Shown piece after piece: positions 30,916 through 37,789 of a stretch of DNA of 64,000 nt. Position 1 is the first letter of the stretch, and each line of letters opens with the position of its first letter. The translations under genes and the position numbers were made by a program. The notes beneath the pieces were generated by a model. The model ran no database searches. It had not been told where the DNA came from and saw only the letters and a program-made list of their open reading frames with translations. Source of the stretch: Actinomycetes bacterium (GTDB lineage Bacteria > Actinomycetota > Acidimicrobiia > Acidimicrobiales > Bog-793); the NCBI GenBank assembly GCA_021798985.1, contig JAJZBI010000005.1, forward strand, positions 62,001 through 126,000. Reading direction: 5' to 3'.

Positions 30916-31782
30916 TCAGGTCGAGGCCGAAAGGCCGCGCACGACGCGGTTGGTGAGGGTGCCGAGCGCCTCGATCGTGACCTCGACCTCGTCGCCCGCC
31001 TCGAGCGTGAAGGGGGTCTCGGGCACAAGGCACGTGCCGGTCGACAGCACCGCCCCGCTCGGGAAGCGGTCGGCCCGGAAGAGGTAGCCGGCGAGCTCGT
31101 CGAGTCGGCGGTGCAGGCGCGCCGTGCTCGTCACGCCGTCGAAGACGGCCGTGTCGCCGCGGACGATCCGCAAGGCGATCGACAGCGCGTAGGGATCGGG
31201 CACCTCGAAGGCGGGCCGGATCCCTGGGCCGAGCGCGCAGCTGGCGGCGTAGACCTTGGCCTGGGGGAGGTAGAGGGGGTTCTCGCCCTCGATCGAGCGG
31301 GATGAGCAGTCGTTGCAGATGCTGTAGCCGACGATCTCACCGGCCGCGTTGCACACGATCGCCAGCTCGGGCTCGGGCACGTTCACCGGGGAGTCCTCGC
31401 GGATCCCAAGGGGGCCGTCCGGCCCGCTGACCTTCCAGGACACCGCCTTGAAGAAGAGCTCGGGGCGCTCGGCGTCATAGACGAGGCGGTAGATGTCGGC
31501 CGCGGCCTCGCTCTCTTCCATGCGGGCCTCGCGGGAGATCTCATAGGTCACCCCACTCGCCCACACCTCGGTGCGGCCGTCGATCGGAGCGAGGAGCTCG
31601 ACCTCGGCGAGCGGCACCCCGCTGGTGCGCGCGCCGTCCCTGCAGCGGGCGGCGAACTCGCTCGCGGGCAGTGCCCAAAGCGCTTCGAGGGAGGCCACGC
31701 CCTCGAGCGGGCGCACCTCGCCGTCTTCCAAGATGCCCGGGCGCGCCAACGCGCCGGCGTGTTGGTAGCGGACGAGGTGCAT
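30916..31782 (-). CDS. Fumarylacetoacetate hydrolase-family protein (2-keto-3-deoxy acid dehydratase-like)
   Basis: 288 residues, ATG 31782 with a purine-rich AAGGGG before it. The FAH domain shows the metal-binding PEPELAIV (Glu-x-Glu), GYSICNDCSSRSIEGENPLYLPQAKVYAASCALGPG, and the late GAVLSTGTCLVP loop. The ENPLYLPQAK variant resembles 2-keto-3-deoxy-arabinonate/xylonate dehydratases rather than true fumarylacetoacetases. With the enolase-superfamily dehydratase 87 bp downstream it could form a non-phosphorylated pentonate or hexonate pathway. Function beyond the family is inferred from context. Confidence 0.85.
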   Translation of the reverse strand: MHLVRYQHAGALARPGILEDGEVRPLEGVASLEALWALPASEFAARCRDGARTSGVPLAEVELLAPIDGRTEVWASGVTYEISREARMEESEAAADIYRLVYDAERPELFFKAVSWKVSGPDGPLGIREDSPVNVPEPELAIVCNAAGEIVGYSICNDCSSRSIEGENPLYLPQAKVYAASCALGPGIRPAFEVPDPYALSIALRIVRGDTAVFDGVTSTARLHRRLDELAGYLFRADRFPSGAVLSTGTCLVPETPFTLEAGDEVEVTIEALGTLTNRVVRGLSAST

Positions 31783-31825
31783 CGCTTCCCCCTTGTCGGA
31801 TTCGGTTGATCTCGGTGGTACGCGG

Positions 31826-33184
31826 CTAGATCGCAGCGGCGAGCTGGCTGCGCAAGGGCTCGCGCACGACGCAGTGCTCGAGCGCGAAGGAGTCCGCGAG
31901 CGCGTCGAGCTGCTGGTCGCTCAGCCCAGACAGCAGCGCCGCGTACTCGCCCGCGAGCGGCTGGGCGAACATGATGTGGTGCAACAAGGTGCGCACCCAG
32001 TCCGCGCGCCCCCACGGATAGGGGTCGAAGTCGGGGAACTCGGCCGCCATCAGCTCCTGCAGCGGCACGCTGACCTCGGCGGGCCCGATCCCGTCGGTGC
32101 CCCACGCGTCCGCCGCCAGCCGCTTTTTCTTCGCCACGAAGCCGTCGAAGCGCTGGCGGTAGGGCGTGGTCGGCGCGACGTAGGCGAGGCCCTGGATGCC
32201 GATGTCCTTGTAGGTCCAAAGCGACCAGCTCGCCCCGTGGCGGCGGTAGCAGTCGAGCTGATCGCCGAGCAGCTGGCTGCGCTGGGCGTCGATCGTGGGG
32301 TCGCCGGTGTAGATCGGGCCGAACTCGCCGACCCAGATCGGGGTGTTGGTGCGCCGCGCGTACTCGCTGCGCTCGAGAAACTTCTCCTCGATACTCGCCG
32401 CGTCGTGGTAGACGCCCCGGGTTGGCCCCGGATAGGGGCCGCCGTAGCCGAGGCCGGCCGGCACGTAGTCATGACAGGCGTACACGGTGTTCTCGAAGGG
32501 CTCGGTGAAGACGTCGAACTCGGTCGAGTAGGTGTTGCCGTCGAGGAACAGCAGATGGTGCGGGTCCACCGAGCGGATCGCCGCGACGAGGCGCGCGTAG
32601 TACGGACCGATCACCTCGCGAGATGGATCGGCCGGCTCGTTGATCGGGTTGTAGCCGGCGACGAAGGCCTCGTCCTTGTAGCGGTCCGCGATCGCCTCCC
32701 ACAGGTTCACCGCCCGGTCCTGGAAGTGGGGGTGGGAGAAGAGCTGGGCGAGGTGCGTGGGGTTGTCCGAGTGCCAGTGCGCGTTCTGGGCACCCGGCAG
32801 CGCGTGGAGGTCGATGACGCTGTAGATGTTGCGCTCGGCTAGGAGCGCGATGGTCCGGTCCAGGTGCGAAAAGCCGGCCTCGATCACCTGGAAGGGGTGC
32901 CGGTCGTCCTCGAGGTGGTGGTAGTTGACCGGGATGCGCACGCAGTTGAAGCCGCACGAGGCGATCAGGTCGGCGTCCGCCGCGCGGAAGAAGGCGTGGA
33001 GGAGGCGATCGAAGAAGGCCTCGGCGCGCTCGTGGCCGAGCACGGCGGCGACCTCGGCGCGCATCAGCGACTCGTTCGCCGCGTAGCCGGTGACGAAGTT
33101 CTCCATGTTCAAAAAGCCGCCGAGCGCCACGCCGCACAGGCGGATGGGCTCGCCGCTCGGGGCGATGAAGCGATCGGCGCGCAT
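31826..33184 (-). CDS. Glycoside hydrolase family 5, apparently cytoplasmic
   Basis: 452 residues. The GH5 barrel is recognisable by CGFNCVRIPVNYHHLED, the acid/base motif YNPINEPADP (near residue 180), CHDYVPAGLGYGGPYP and the nucleophile motif PIWVGEFGPIY (near residue 285). There is no signal peptide: the protein begins MRADRFIAPSGEPIRLCGVA. That suggests action on an imported oligosaccharide or glycoside rather than on cellulose outside the cell. It lies 43 bp upstream of the FAH-family gene on the same strand, so these sugar genes are probably one transcript. Aglycone or linkage specificity (cellulase, mannosidase, glucosylceramidase-like) cannot be set from sequence. Confidence 0.88.
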   Translation of the reverse strand: MRADRFIAPSGEPIRLCGVALGGFLNMENFVTGYAANESLMRAEVAAVLGHERAEAFFDRLLHAFFRAADADLIASCGFNCVRIPVNYHHLEDDRHPFQVIEAGFSHLDRTIALLAERNIYSVIDLHALPGAQNAHWHSDNPTHLAQLFSHPHFQDRAVNLWEAIADRYKDEAFVAGYNPINEPADPSREVIGPYYARLVAAIRSVDPHHLLFLDGNTYSTEFDVFTEPFENTVYACHDYVPAGLGYGGPYPGPTRGVYHDAASIEEKFLERSEYARRTNTPIWVGEFGPIYTGDPTIDAQRSQLLGDQLDCYRRHGASWSLWTYKDIGIQGLAYVAPTTPYRQRFDGFVAKKKRLAADAWGTDGIGPAEVSVPLQELMAAEFPDFDPYPWGRADWVRTLLHHIMFAQPLAGEYAALLSGLSDQQLDALADSFALEHCVVREPLRSQLAAAI

Positions 33185-33265
33185 CGACAGCAGGGAGGAA
33201 GCGATGGCCCATCTTGGCGCACCGGAGCGGCCGGCGCATCCTTCGTCAGATGGTAACGCTGCGCC

Positions 33266-34507
33266 TCAGCGCGCCGGCGAGGTGGGCGAGTAGGCGTGCT
33301 CGCCGTGCTGGGTCACATCGAGCCCTTCGAGCTCGTCATTGAGCGGCACCCGCAGCGGCAGCACGCGGTCGATGCCGCGGGCGAGCAGGTAGGTGGCCCC
33401 GAAGGCGTAGGCGGCCGAGACCACAGCGGCGAGCACCTCGAGGCCGAACAGGTGCAGCCCGCCACCGAGGAACAGGCCGCTTGCGCCTCCCGTCGCCGAG
33501 CGCTCGGCGAACAGACCGAGCAGCACCATGCCGACCAGGCCGCCAACCCCGTGGATGCCGAGCACGTCGAGGGAGTCGTCGTAGCCGAAGCGGAACTTCA
33601 GCTGCACCGCGCTCACTGACACGAAGCCGGCGATCGCCCCGATCAACAGCGCCGGCATCGGGCCGACATATCCGGCGCACGGCGTGATCGCGACCATCCC
33701 GGCGACGGCCCCCGAGGCGGCGCCCAGTCCAGTCGCGACGCCGCGCCGCACGAGCTCGAAGGCAAGCCAGCCGAGCATCCCCGTCGCCGCCGCCAACTGG
33801 GTGTTGACGAAGGCGTGCAGCGCGTCGCTGTTTAGGCCGAGGGCCGAGCCGGCGTTGAAGCCGAACCAGCCGAACCACAAGATCCCCGCCCCCAACATGG
33901 TGAGGGGGAGCGAGTGGGGCAGCATCGGGTCGCGGGGCCAGCCGTGACGGCGCCCGATGACGAGGGCGAGGGCGAGGGCGGAGAAGCCCGAGTTGATCTC
34001 GACGACCGTGCCGCCGGCGAAGTCGAGCACCCCGAGGTGGGCGAGCCAGCCGGTCGGGCTGAAGACCCAGTGGGCGAGGGGGACGTAGACCACAAAGAGC
34101 CAGGCGATGATCACCACCACGAGGGCGACGACGCGGATGCGGTCGACGACCGCCCCGGTGATGAGGGCGGCGGTGATGGCCGCGAACATCAGCTGGAAGA
34201 TCATCACCGCTTCGGGCGGCACCATCAGGTGGTGGCCGAAGCCCGGCAACGTGGCGCTCAGGTGGCCGAGGCCGAAAAAGGAGAGGTCGCCGATCAGGCC
34301 GCCGCCGGCGTCGTGGCCATAGACGAGGCTGAAGCCCAAGATCGCCCAGCAGACCGTGACGACGGCCAGCACCACCAGGCTCTGGACGATGATCGACAGC
34401 ACGCCCTTGCTGCGGACCATGCCGGCGTAGAAGAGGCCGAGGCCTGGGATCATGAAGAGCACCAGCGCGGCGCTGATCAGCACCCAGGCGGTGTCGGTCG
34501 CATGCAT
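33266..34507 (-). CDS. amt: Ammonium transporter (Amt family)
   Basis: 413 residues with about eleven membrane helices and no clear signal peptide. Amt hallmarks include the start TAWVLISAALVLFMIPGLGLFYAGMVRSK, FAGGTVVEINSGFSALALALVIG (conserved D-x-A-G-G-x-x-V-H region, here with Glu-Ile-Asn rather than His-Ile), and LDVLGIHGVGGLVGMVLLGLFAE with the second pore His. The C-terminal DELEGLDVTQHGEHAY is the GlnK-contact tail. No glnK or glnD gene follows, unlike the common amtB-glnK pair. The first twin-His position reads VEINSG, so its loss of His may change the pore chemistry. The gene is upstream of the GH5 gene on the same strand but probably independent. Confidence 0.93.
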   Translation of the reverse strand: MHATDTAWVLISAALVLFMIPGLGLFYAGMVRSKGVLSIIVQSLVVLAVVTVCWAILGFSLVYGHDAGGGLIGDLSFFGLGHLSATLPGFGHHLMVPPEAVMIFQLMFAAITAALITGAVVDRIRVVALVVVIIAWLFVVYVPLAHWVFSPTGWLAHLGVLDFAGGTVVEINSGFSALALALVIGRRHGWPRDPMLPHSLPLTMLGAGILWFGWFGFNAGSALGLNSDALHAFVNTQLAAATGMLGWLAFELVRRGVATGLGAASGAVAGMVAITPCAGYVGPMPALLIGAIAGFVSVSAVQLKFRFGYDDSLDVLGIHGVGGLVGMVLLGLFAERSATGGASGLFLGGGLHLFGLEVLAAVVSAAYAFGATYLLARGIDRVLPLRVPLNDELEGLDVTQHGEHAYSPTSPAR

Positions 34508-34631
34508 TGGGGTGCGGTCCCTCCTCGGCGGTCACGTGGCGCCTGCGGCGCCCGCCGAACCGTATTCGCTCGGCGGCCCCCCGCGCGAACGGCCCTCGAG
34601 CTGCCCGGTGCGCCGCCACGTAGGATGTCGC

Positions 34632-35243
34632 ATGCTCGCCAGCCTGCTCGCCTTCACGGCGGCGGCCATCTTGATCGTCTTGTTGCCCGGTCCCGACACC
34701 CTCGTGGTGCTGCGCAACTTGGTGCGCGGCGGGCGCGCGGTGGCGGCACGCACCGTGGCGGGGGTGCTGAGCGGGCTGGCGGTGTGGGTGGTGACCGCCG
34801 CGCTCGGCCTCTCGGCGGTCCTGCAGGCGAGCCACGACGCCTACCTCGGCCTGCGCATCGCCGGCGCGTGCTACCTCGTCGTGCTCGGCATCCGCTCCCT
34901 GGCGTCGCGCGGCGAGGGCTCGCTCGAGCCGACGCGCGGCGCCGGATTGTTGCGCACCGGGTACCCGGCGGGTCTGCTGACCGACTTGTTGAACCCCAAG
35001 GTCGGCGTTTTCTTCGTCACCTTCCTGCCGGGCTTCGTCCCCCACCACGAGCCGGTCGGGTGGTTCTCCGCCGCGCTCGGAGGGATCTTCATCGCTCTGA
35101 CGGCGATCTACTTCGCCATCTTGTTGACCGCCTCGGGCCCGATCACGCGCTGGATCGCCTCGGTCCACATCCGCCGCCGCATGGACCGCTGCACCGGGCT
35201 CGTGCTGATCGGCTTCGGGCTGCGCCTCGCGCTCGAGCCCTGA
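34632..35243 (+). CDS. LysE/RhtB-family amino-acid exporter
   Basis: 203 residues from ATG 34632, preceded by AGGA; a longer frame from 34452 would overlap the divergent amt start. The family pattern is present: FTAAAILIVLLPGPDTLVVLRN in helix 1, GVLSGLAVWVVTAALGLSAVL, then LRIAGACYLVVLGIRSL, LLTDLLNPKVGVFFVTFLPGFV and a C-terminal helix. About six membrane helices. It should export an amino acid or related compound. It is divergent from the ammonium transporter by 124 bp. Confidence 0.9.
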   Translation: MLASLLAFTAAAILIVLLPGPDTLVVLRNLVRGGRAVAARTVAGVLSGLAVWVVTAALGLSAVLQASHDAYLGLRIAGACYLVVLGIRSLASRGEGSLEPTRGAGLLRTGYPAGLLTDLLNPKVGVFFVTFLPGFVPHHEPVGWFSAALGGIFIALTAIYFAILLTASGPITRWIASVHIRRRMDRCTGLVLIGFGLRLALEP

Positions 35244-35426
35244 TCCATCGCCGCCCCGCCGCTCGCGCTCGCCGTGGACTGGCCCGTCGGTCCGAACCGG
35301 AAGGCGACGCACCCTCAGGACGACCTGCGTTCGGAGCAAGCTCGGATTTGAGGAGGAAAATCGAGCGAGACGCGAACTCACGCAGCCCGGCTGGTGCGAA
35401 ATGCGGCTGGTCGATATGGCCCCCGG

Positions 35427-35738
35427 TCAGCGCAAGTCGCGGATCGCGACGAGCGCCTCGTCGATTCCCCACATCTCTTCACGAGAAAGGTGTCCGGCGA
35501 GCTCGCCCAGACGCCGTGCATCAACCGCGCCCATCTGTTCGACGAGCACCCAGGTGGTCGCGCCGGCAATCTCGGCTTCTGGTCCGAAGGAGGCGGCGCG
35601 GGCGCTGCGTGAGGTTGGGGCGACGATCACGTCCGATCCTGGGAGGAACTCATCGGCCGGTACGACGACGCCGTAGCGGTGCTGTTCGCAACCGACGCCG
35701 CGCGGGAGGCGAAAGCGAGAGACGTCACCGCGCAGCAC
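35427..35738 (-). CDS. MazF/PemK-family endoribonuclease toxin
   Basis: 103 residues. The opening MLRGDVSRFRLPRGVGCEQHRYGVVVPADEFLPGSDVIVAPTS is typical of MazF/PemK toxins (the R-G-D-[IV]-[WY] start and R-[PY]-x-[VL]-V-[IV] strand). VLVEQMGAVDARRLGELAGHL completes the fold. It would cut mRNA at short sequence motifs. Its start overlaps the antitoxin stop by 14 bp, so the pair is translationally coupled. It marks the start of a small accessory island between a LysE exporter and the UvrD-like helicase. Confidence 0.85.
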   Translation of the reverse strand: MLRGDVSRFRLPRGVGCEQHRYGVVVPADEFLPGSDVIVAPTSRSARAASFGPEAEIAGATTWVLVEQMGAVDARRLGELAGHLSREEMWGIDEALVAIRDLR

Positions 35739-35970
35739 GGAGGGATTCCATCAGCTCGGCAACGGCCAGCATCTCGCGCTCTTCCGCCTCCAGCGCGGCG
35801 ACCTCGGCCGCGAGCTCCTTGCTCCGGCGCCGGGAGCGGACTTGTCCAACCAGGGCAACGCGAATCGCTTCCGACTGGGTCAAGCCAGTGGCCACCAGGG
35901 CTCTGCGGGCCGTGTCGGCCTCATCGTCCAGTCGAACCGAGATCGCCCGTGCCGCGGGCGAGCGTACCAC
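35725..35970 (-). CDS. Ribbon-helix-helix antitoxin of the MazF-like module
   Basis: 81 residues from GTG 35970; a longer version from GTG 36000 is possible but would put the palindromic operator inside the gene. The N-terminal AARAISVRLDDEADTARRALVATGLTQSEAIRVALVGQV fits the ribbon-helix-helix DNA-binding fold. A coiled, acidic C-terminus (ELAAEVAALEAEEREMLAVAELMESLR) would cover the toxin. It overlaps the toxin start by 14 bp. Confidence 0.78.
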   Translation of the reverse strand: MVRSPAARAISVRLDDEADTARRALVATGLTQSEAIRVALVGQVRSRRRSKELAAEVAALEAEEREMLAVAELMESLRAAR

Positions 35971-35982
35971 AATAGGTGATAC
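35964..35982. promoter_or_regulatory. Candidate antitoxin operator/promoter
   Basis: On the minus strand GTATCAC-CTATT-GTGGTAC is an inverted repeat with one mismatch that covers the presumed GTG start. TATCAC could act as a -10 box 5 bp before that GTG, giving a leaderless message under autoregulation. Confidence 0.4.
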
Positions 35983-36000
35983 ATCGGGGCAGGTGCCCAC

Positions 36001-36237
36001 CCAGCTCCCAACTCACTGGCGAACTCAGGACGACTCGGATTCGGCAACAAGCGTTGATCCTGGTGGGCAAATCGCGGCCGATGAACTCCGAGGAACGACG
36101 AGGAAAGGACGTCCTCGCGGCACCGGTAGAGACCTGCTCGTAAGGTTGGTTGACCTGCCGACACCCCTCGCCTGCAGCGCTATGTAGGCGCGTGACCACG
36201 AAAGCGCGGGCTCTTCTGCGCGCTGCTGAGGCCGTCG
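36001..36237. other. Intergenic stretch within the toxin-antitoxin island
   Basis: No convincing gene. It is slightly less GC-rich than the flanks and separates the MazF-like pair from the XRE/nucleotidyltransferase pair, both on the minus strand. Confidence 0.45.
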
Positions 36238-36765
36238 CTATGGGGTGGTCGTTGCGAAACGATGCCACAACTGGCGCATGGCTGGCGCTGCGATCTCCTC
36301 GGCCGGGTAATAGCAGTCGAACAGCTCCAGTGCGGCCGTTGCGGAGGCGATCCCGCACGCGTCAATGAGCCGATCGATGTCGTCGGCGTCTCGGCTTCCT
36401 CTTCCCGCGTAGAGCTTCATCGCGAGCAGGAGCTCGGGCCGGGCGACGAGGACCGCAACTCCGTCCTCGTCGGTGCGCAACTCCCAGTCACTCTCGGTGT
36501 CTTGGTGGCTGACGTACATCTTCACGGCGTCGTTGAGCCAGTTCCTCTGCCAGTTGCGAGCGTCGGCAATGCGCTGCACCGCCGCGCTGACCGCTGGCGA
36601 GGACGCGTGAAGGGCGTCGATGTCCCCGGTCATGGCCTCTCGACCAACCTGGAGCGCTACGGCTGCGCCGCCGACAATGCGGATGGTCGCCTCAGCAGCT
36701 TCGGCGACCAGCTCGGCTACCAGAGCGTCGAGCACTTCTTCGACGTCCTGCCTTGCGAAGAGCAC
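36238..36765 (-). CDS. Nucleotidyltransferase-fold protein paired with an XRE regulator (DUF6036/AbiEii-like)
   Basis: 175 residues from GTG 36765, one base after the stop of the XRE gene. The nucleotidyltransferase core is RIVGGAAVAL (about residues 29-38) followed by MTGDIDAL, an intact Asp-x-Asp metal site. VLVARPELLLAMKLYAGRGSRDADDIDRLI is the pattern of AbiEii/DUF6036-type proteins. These are found in toxin-antitoxin pairs (type IV or MNT/HEPN-like) where the transferase modifies RNA or protein. The upstream XRE protein is the likely antitoxin or regulator. Start choice rests on the TGACGTG junction. Activity and role are inferred. Confidence 0.72.
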   Translation of the reverse strand: MLFARQDVEEVLDALVAELVAEAAEATIRIVGGAAVALQVGREAMTGDIDALHASSPAVSAAVQRIADARNWQRNWLNDAVKMYVSHQDTESDWELRTDEDGVAVLVARPELLLAMKLYAGRGSRDADDIDRLIDACGIASATAALELFDCYYPAEEIAAPAMRQLWHRFATTTP

Positions 36766-36766
36766 G

Positions 36767-37333
36767 TCAGACGCTTGCCAACTCGGACGCGGCCAAGAGC
36801 ACGCCGTGGCGTCGGAACGCCGCCGGGACATCGGCCGGATCGGTGTGTGGAGACACGATCCAAGGATCGCCCAGCACTCTCGAGGGTTCCCGGATCCAGC
36901 TCGGCACCGGCGATCGGTCCCTGGAGAGGTAATGGTCCACCACCGCGGCGATCGCGGCGTCGAAGCGCGCGTCCCCACAAGGAGCTGGAGGTGCGACGGA
37001 CAAGGCGACCCGCAGAGGCTTCGACACCGACGCGAGGTCGTCGCTGAGACCGACCAGCACGCGGACAGCAAAGGCGTCGCTTCGACTCTTGGACCGGAGC
37101 TCCTGGTAGAGGTAGTCAGCCCATTCGGCCGCTGAACGCGCGGCCGTCGGAAGCACAACGAGACGCCAGCCTGCGGCGTTGACCAGGCGATCCAGTTGCT
37201 CGCCGCGGGTGTCGTGGGCGGAGCGCTCGATGTCAGCGAGGGCAGGTTGGCGCAACCCCGCCCGGGCTGCCAGGGCGCGCTGGGTAAGCCTGCTGCCCCT
37301 CCTTGCGGTTCGCACCAGCTGCCCTGCTGACAT
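36767..37333 (-). CDS. XRE-family regulator with C-terminal partner domain
   Basis: 188 residues from ATG 37333, preceded by GAGGTG at 6-7 bp; ATG 37348 is an alternative without a ribosome site. The HTH spans about residues 5-60 (QLVRTARRGSRLTQRALAARAGLRQPALADIERSAHD). The C-terminal half (FDAAIAAVVDHYLSRDRSPVPSWIREPSRVLGDPW, then PAAFRRHGVLLAASEL) occurs in actinobacterial proteins encoded beside nucleotidyltransferases. A perfect 8-bp inverted repeat 15 bp upstream of the start is its probable operator. It is likely antitoxin and autorepressor of the pair. Confidence 0.8.
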   Translation of the reverse strand: MSAGQLVRTARRGSRLTQRALAARAGLRQPALADIERSAHDTRGEQLDRLVNAAGWRLVVLPTAARSAAEWADYLYQELRSKSRSDAFAVRVLVGLSDDLASVSKPLRVALSVAPPAPCGDARFDAAIAAVVDHYLSRDRSPVPSWIREPSRVLGDPWIVSPHTDPADVPAAFRRHGVLLAASELASV

Positions 37334-37348
37334 GACAGCACACCTCAT

Positions 37349-37370
37349 TGATACGACTTCTCGTATCATA
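37349..37370 (-). promoter_or_regulatory. Perfect operator palindrome overlapping a -10 box
   Basis: TGATACGA (37349-37356) and TCGTATCA (37361-37368) form a perfect inverted repeat with a 4-bp spacer. On the minus strand TATGAT (37370-37365) is a near-consensus -10 box overlapping the palindrome, so binding would block transcription of the XRE/nucleotidyltransferase pair. Confidence 0.75.
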
Positions 37371-37789
37371 GTCCCGCTCAACGTCCGGCGTGCAGCGAGC
37401 CGCGCCTCGAGGTGCAACAGGACCGCCGGCCGGTCCTCGGAACCGCCTCGACCAGCTCAATCGACCTGACCCGCTGATCCTGGGGGAATGCCAGCGCGCG
37501 GCGACGCAAGCAGCTGATCGATGATCTGCTCGCGGTCCGCGCTTGGACGCCGATGGCCAAGAGCGCGGACGTGATCGTGCGCCGAATTCGCCCTCGCCGA
37601 GGAGGTGGTCCTCCGAGGCGCGCCTCAGTCGCCCCCCTTCCCCGCCTCGGCGCCTGGTCCCTCGGGCCACCTCTCGCTCTTGGGGAAGGCCTGCACCCGC
37701 AGTGCCGCCTGGTCGGCCGCTTTGCCGGAGCTGAGACGCGGGCCACGCTCAACCAGCCGGCGACGGACCGCCAGCACGGTGAGCCGAGC
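37371..37789. other. Intergenic stretch, possible gene remnant
   Basis: A plus-strand frame at 37502-37600 reads RRKQLIDDLLAVRAWTPMAK then SADVIVRRIRPR, which looks protein-like but has no start, ribosome site or continuation with sensible composition. It may be the decayed end of a former island gene. Nothing else was recognised. Confidence 0.35.
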
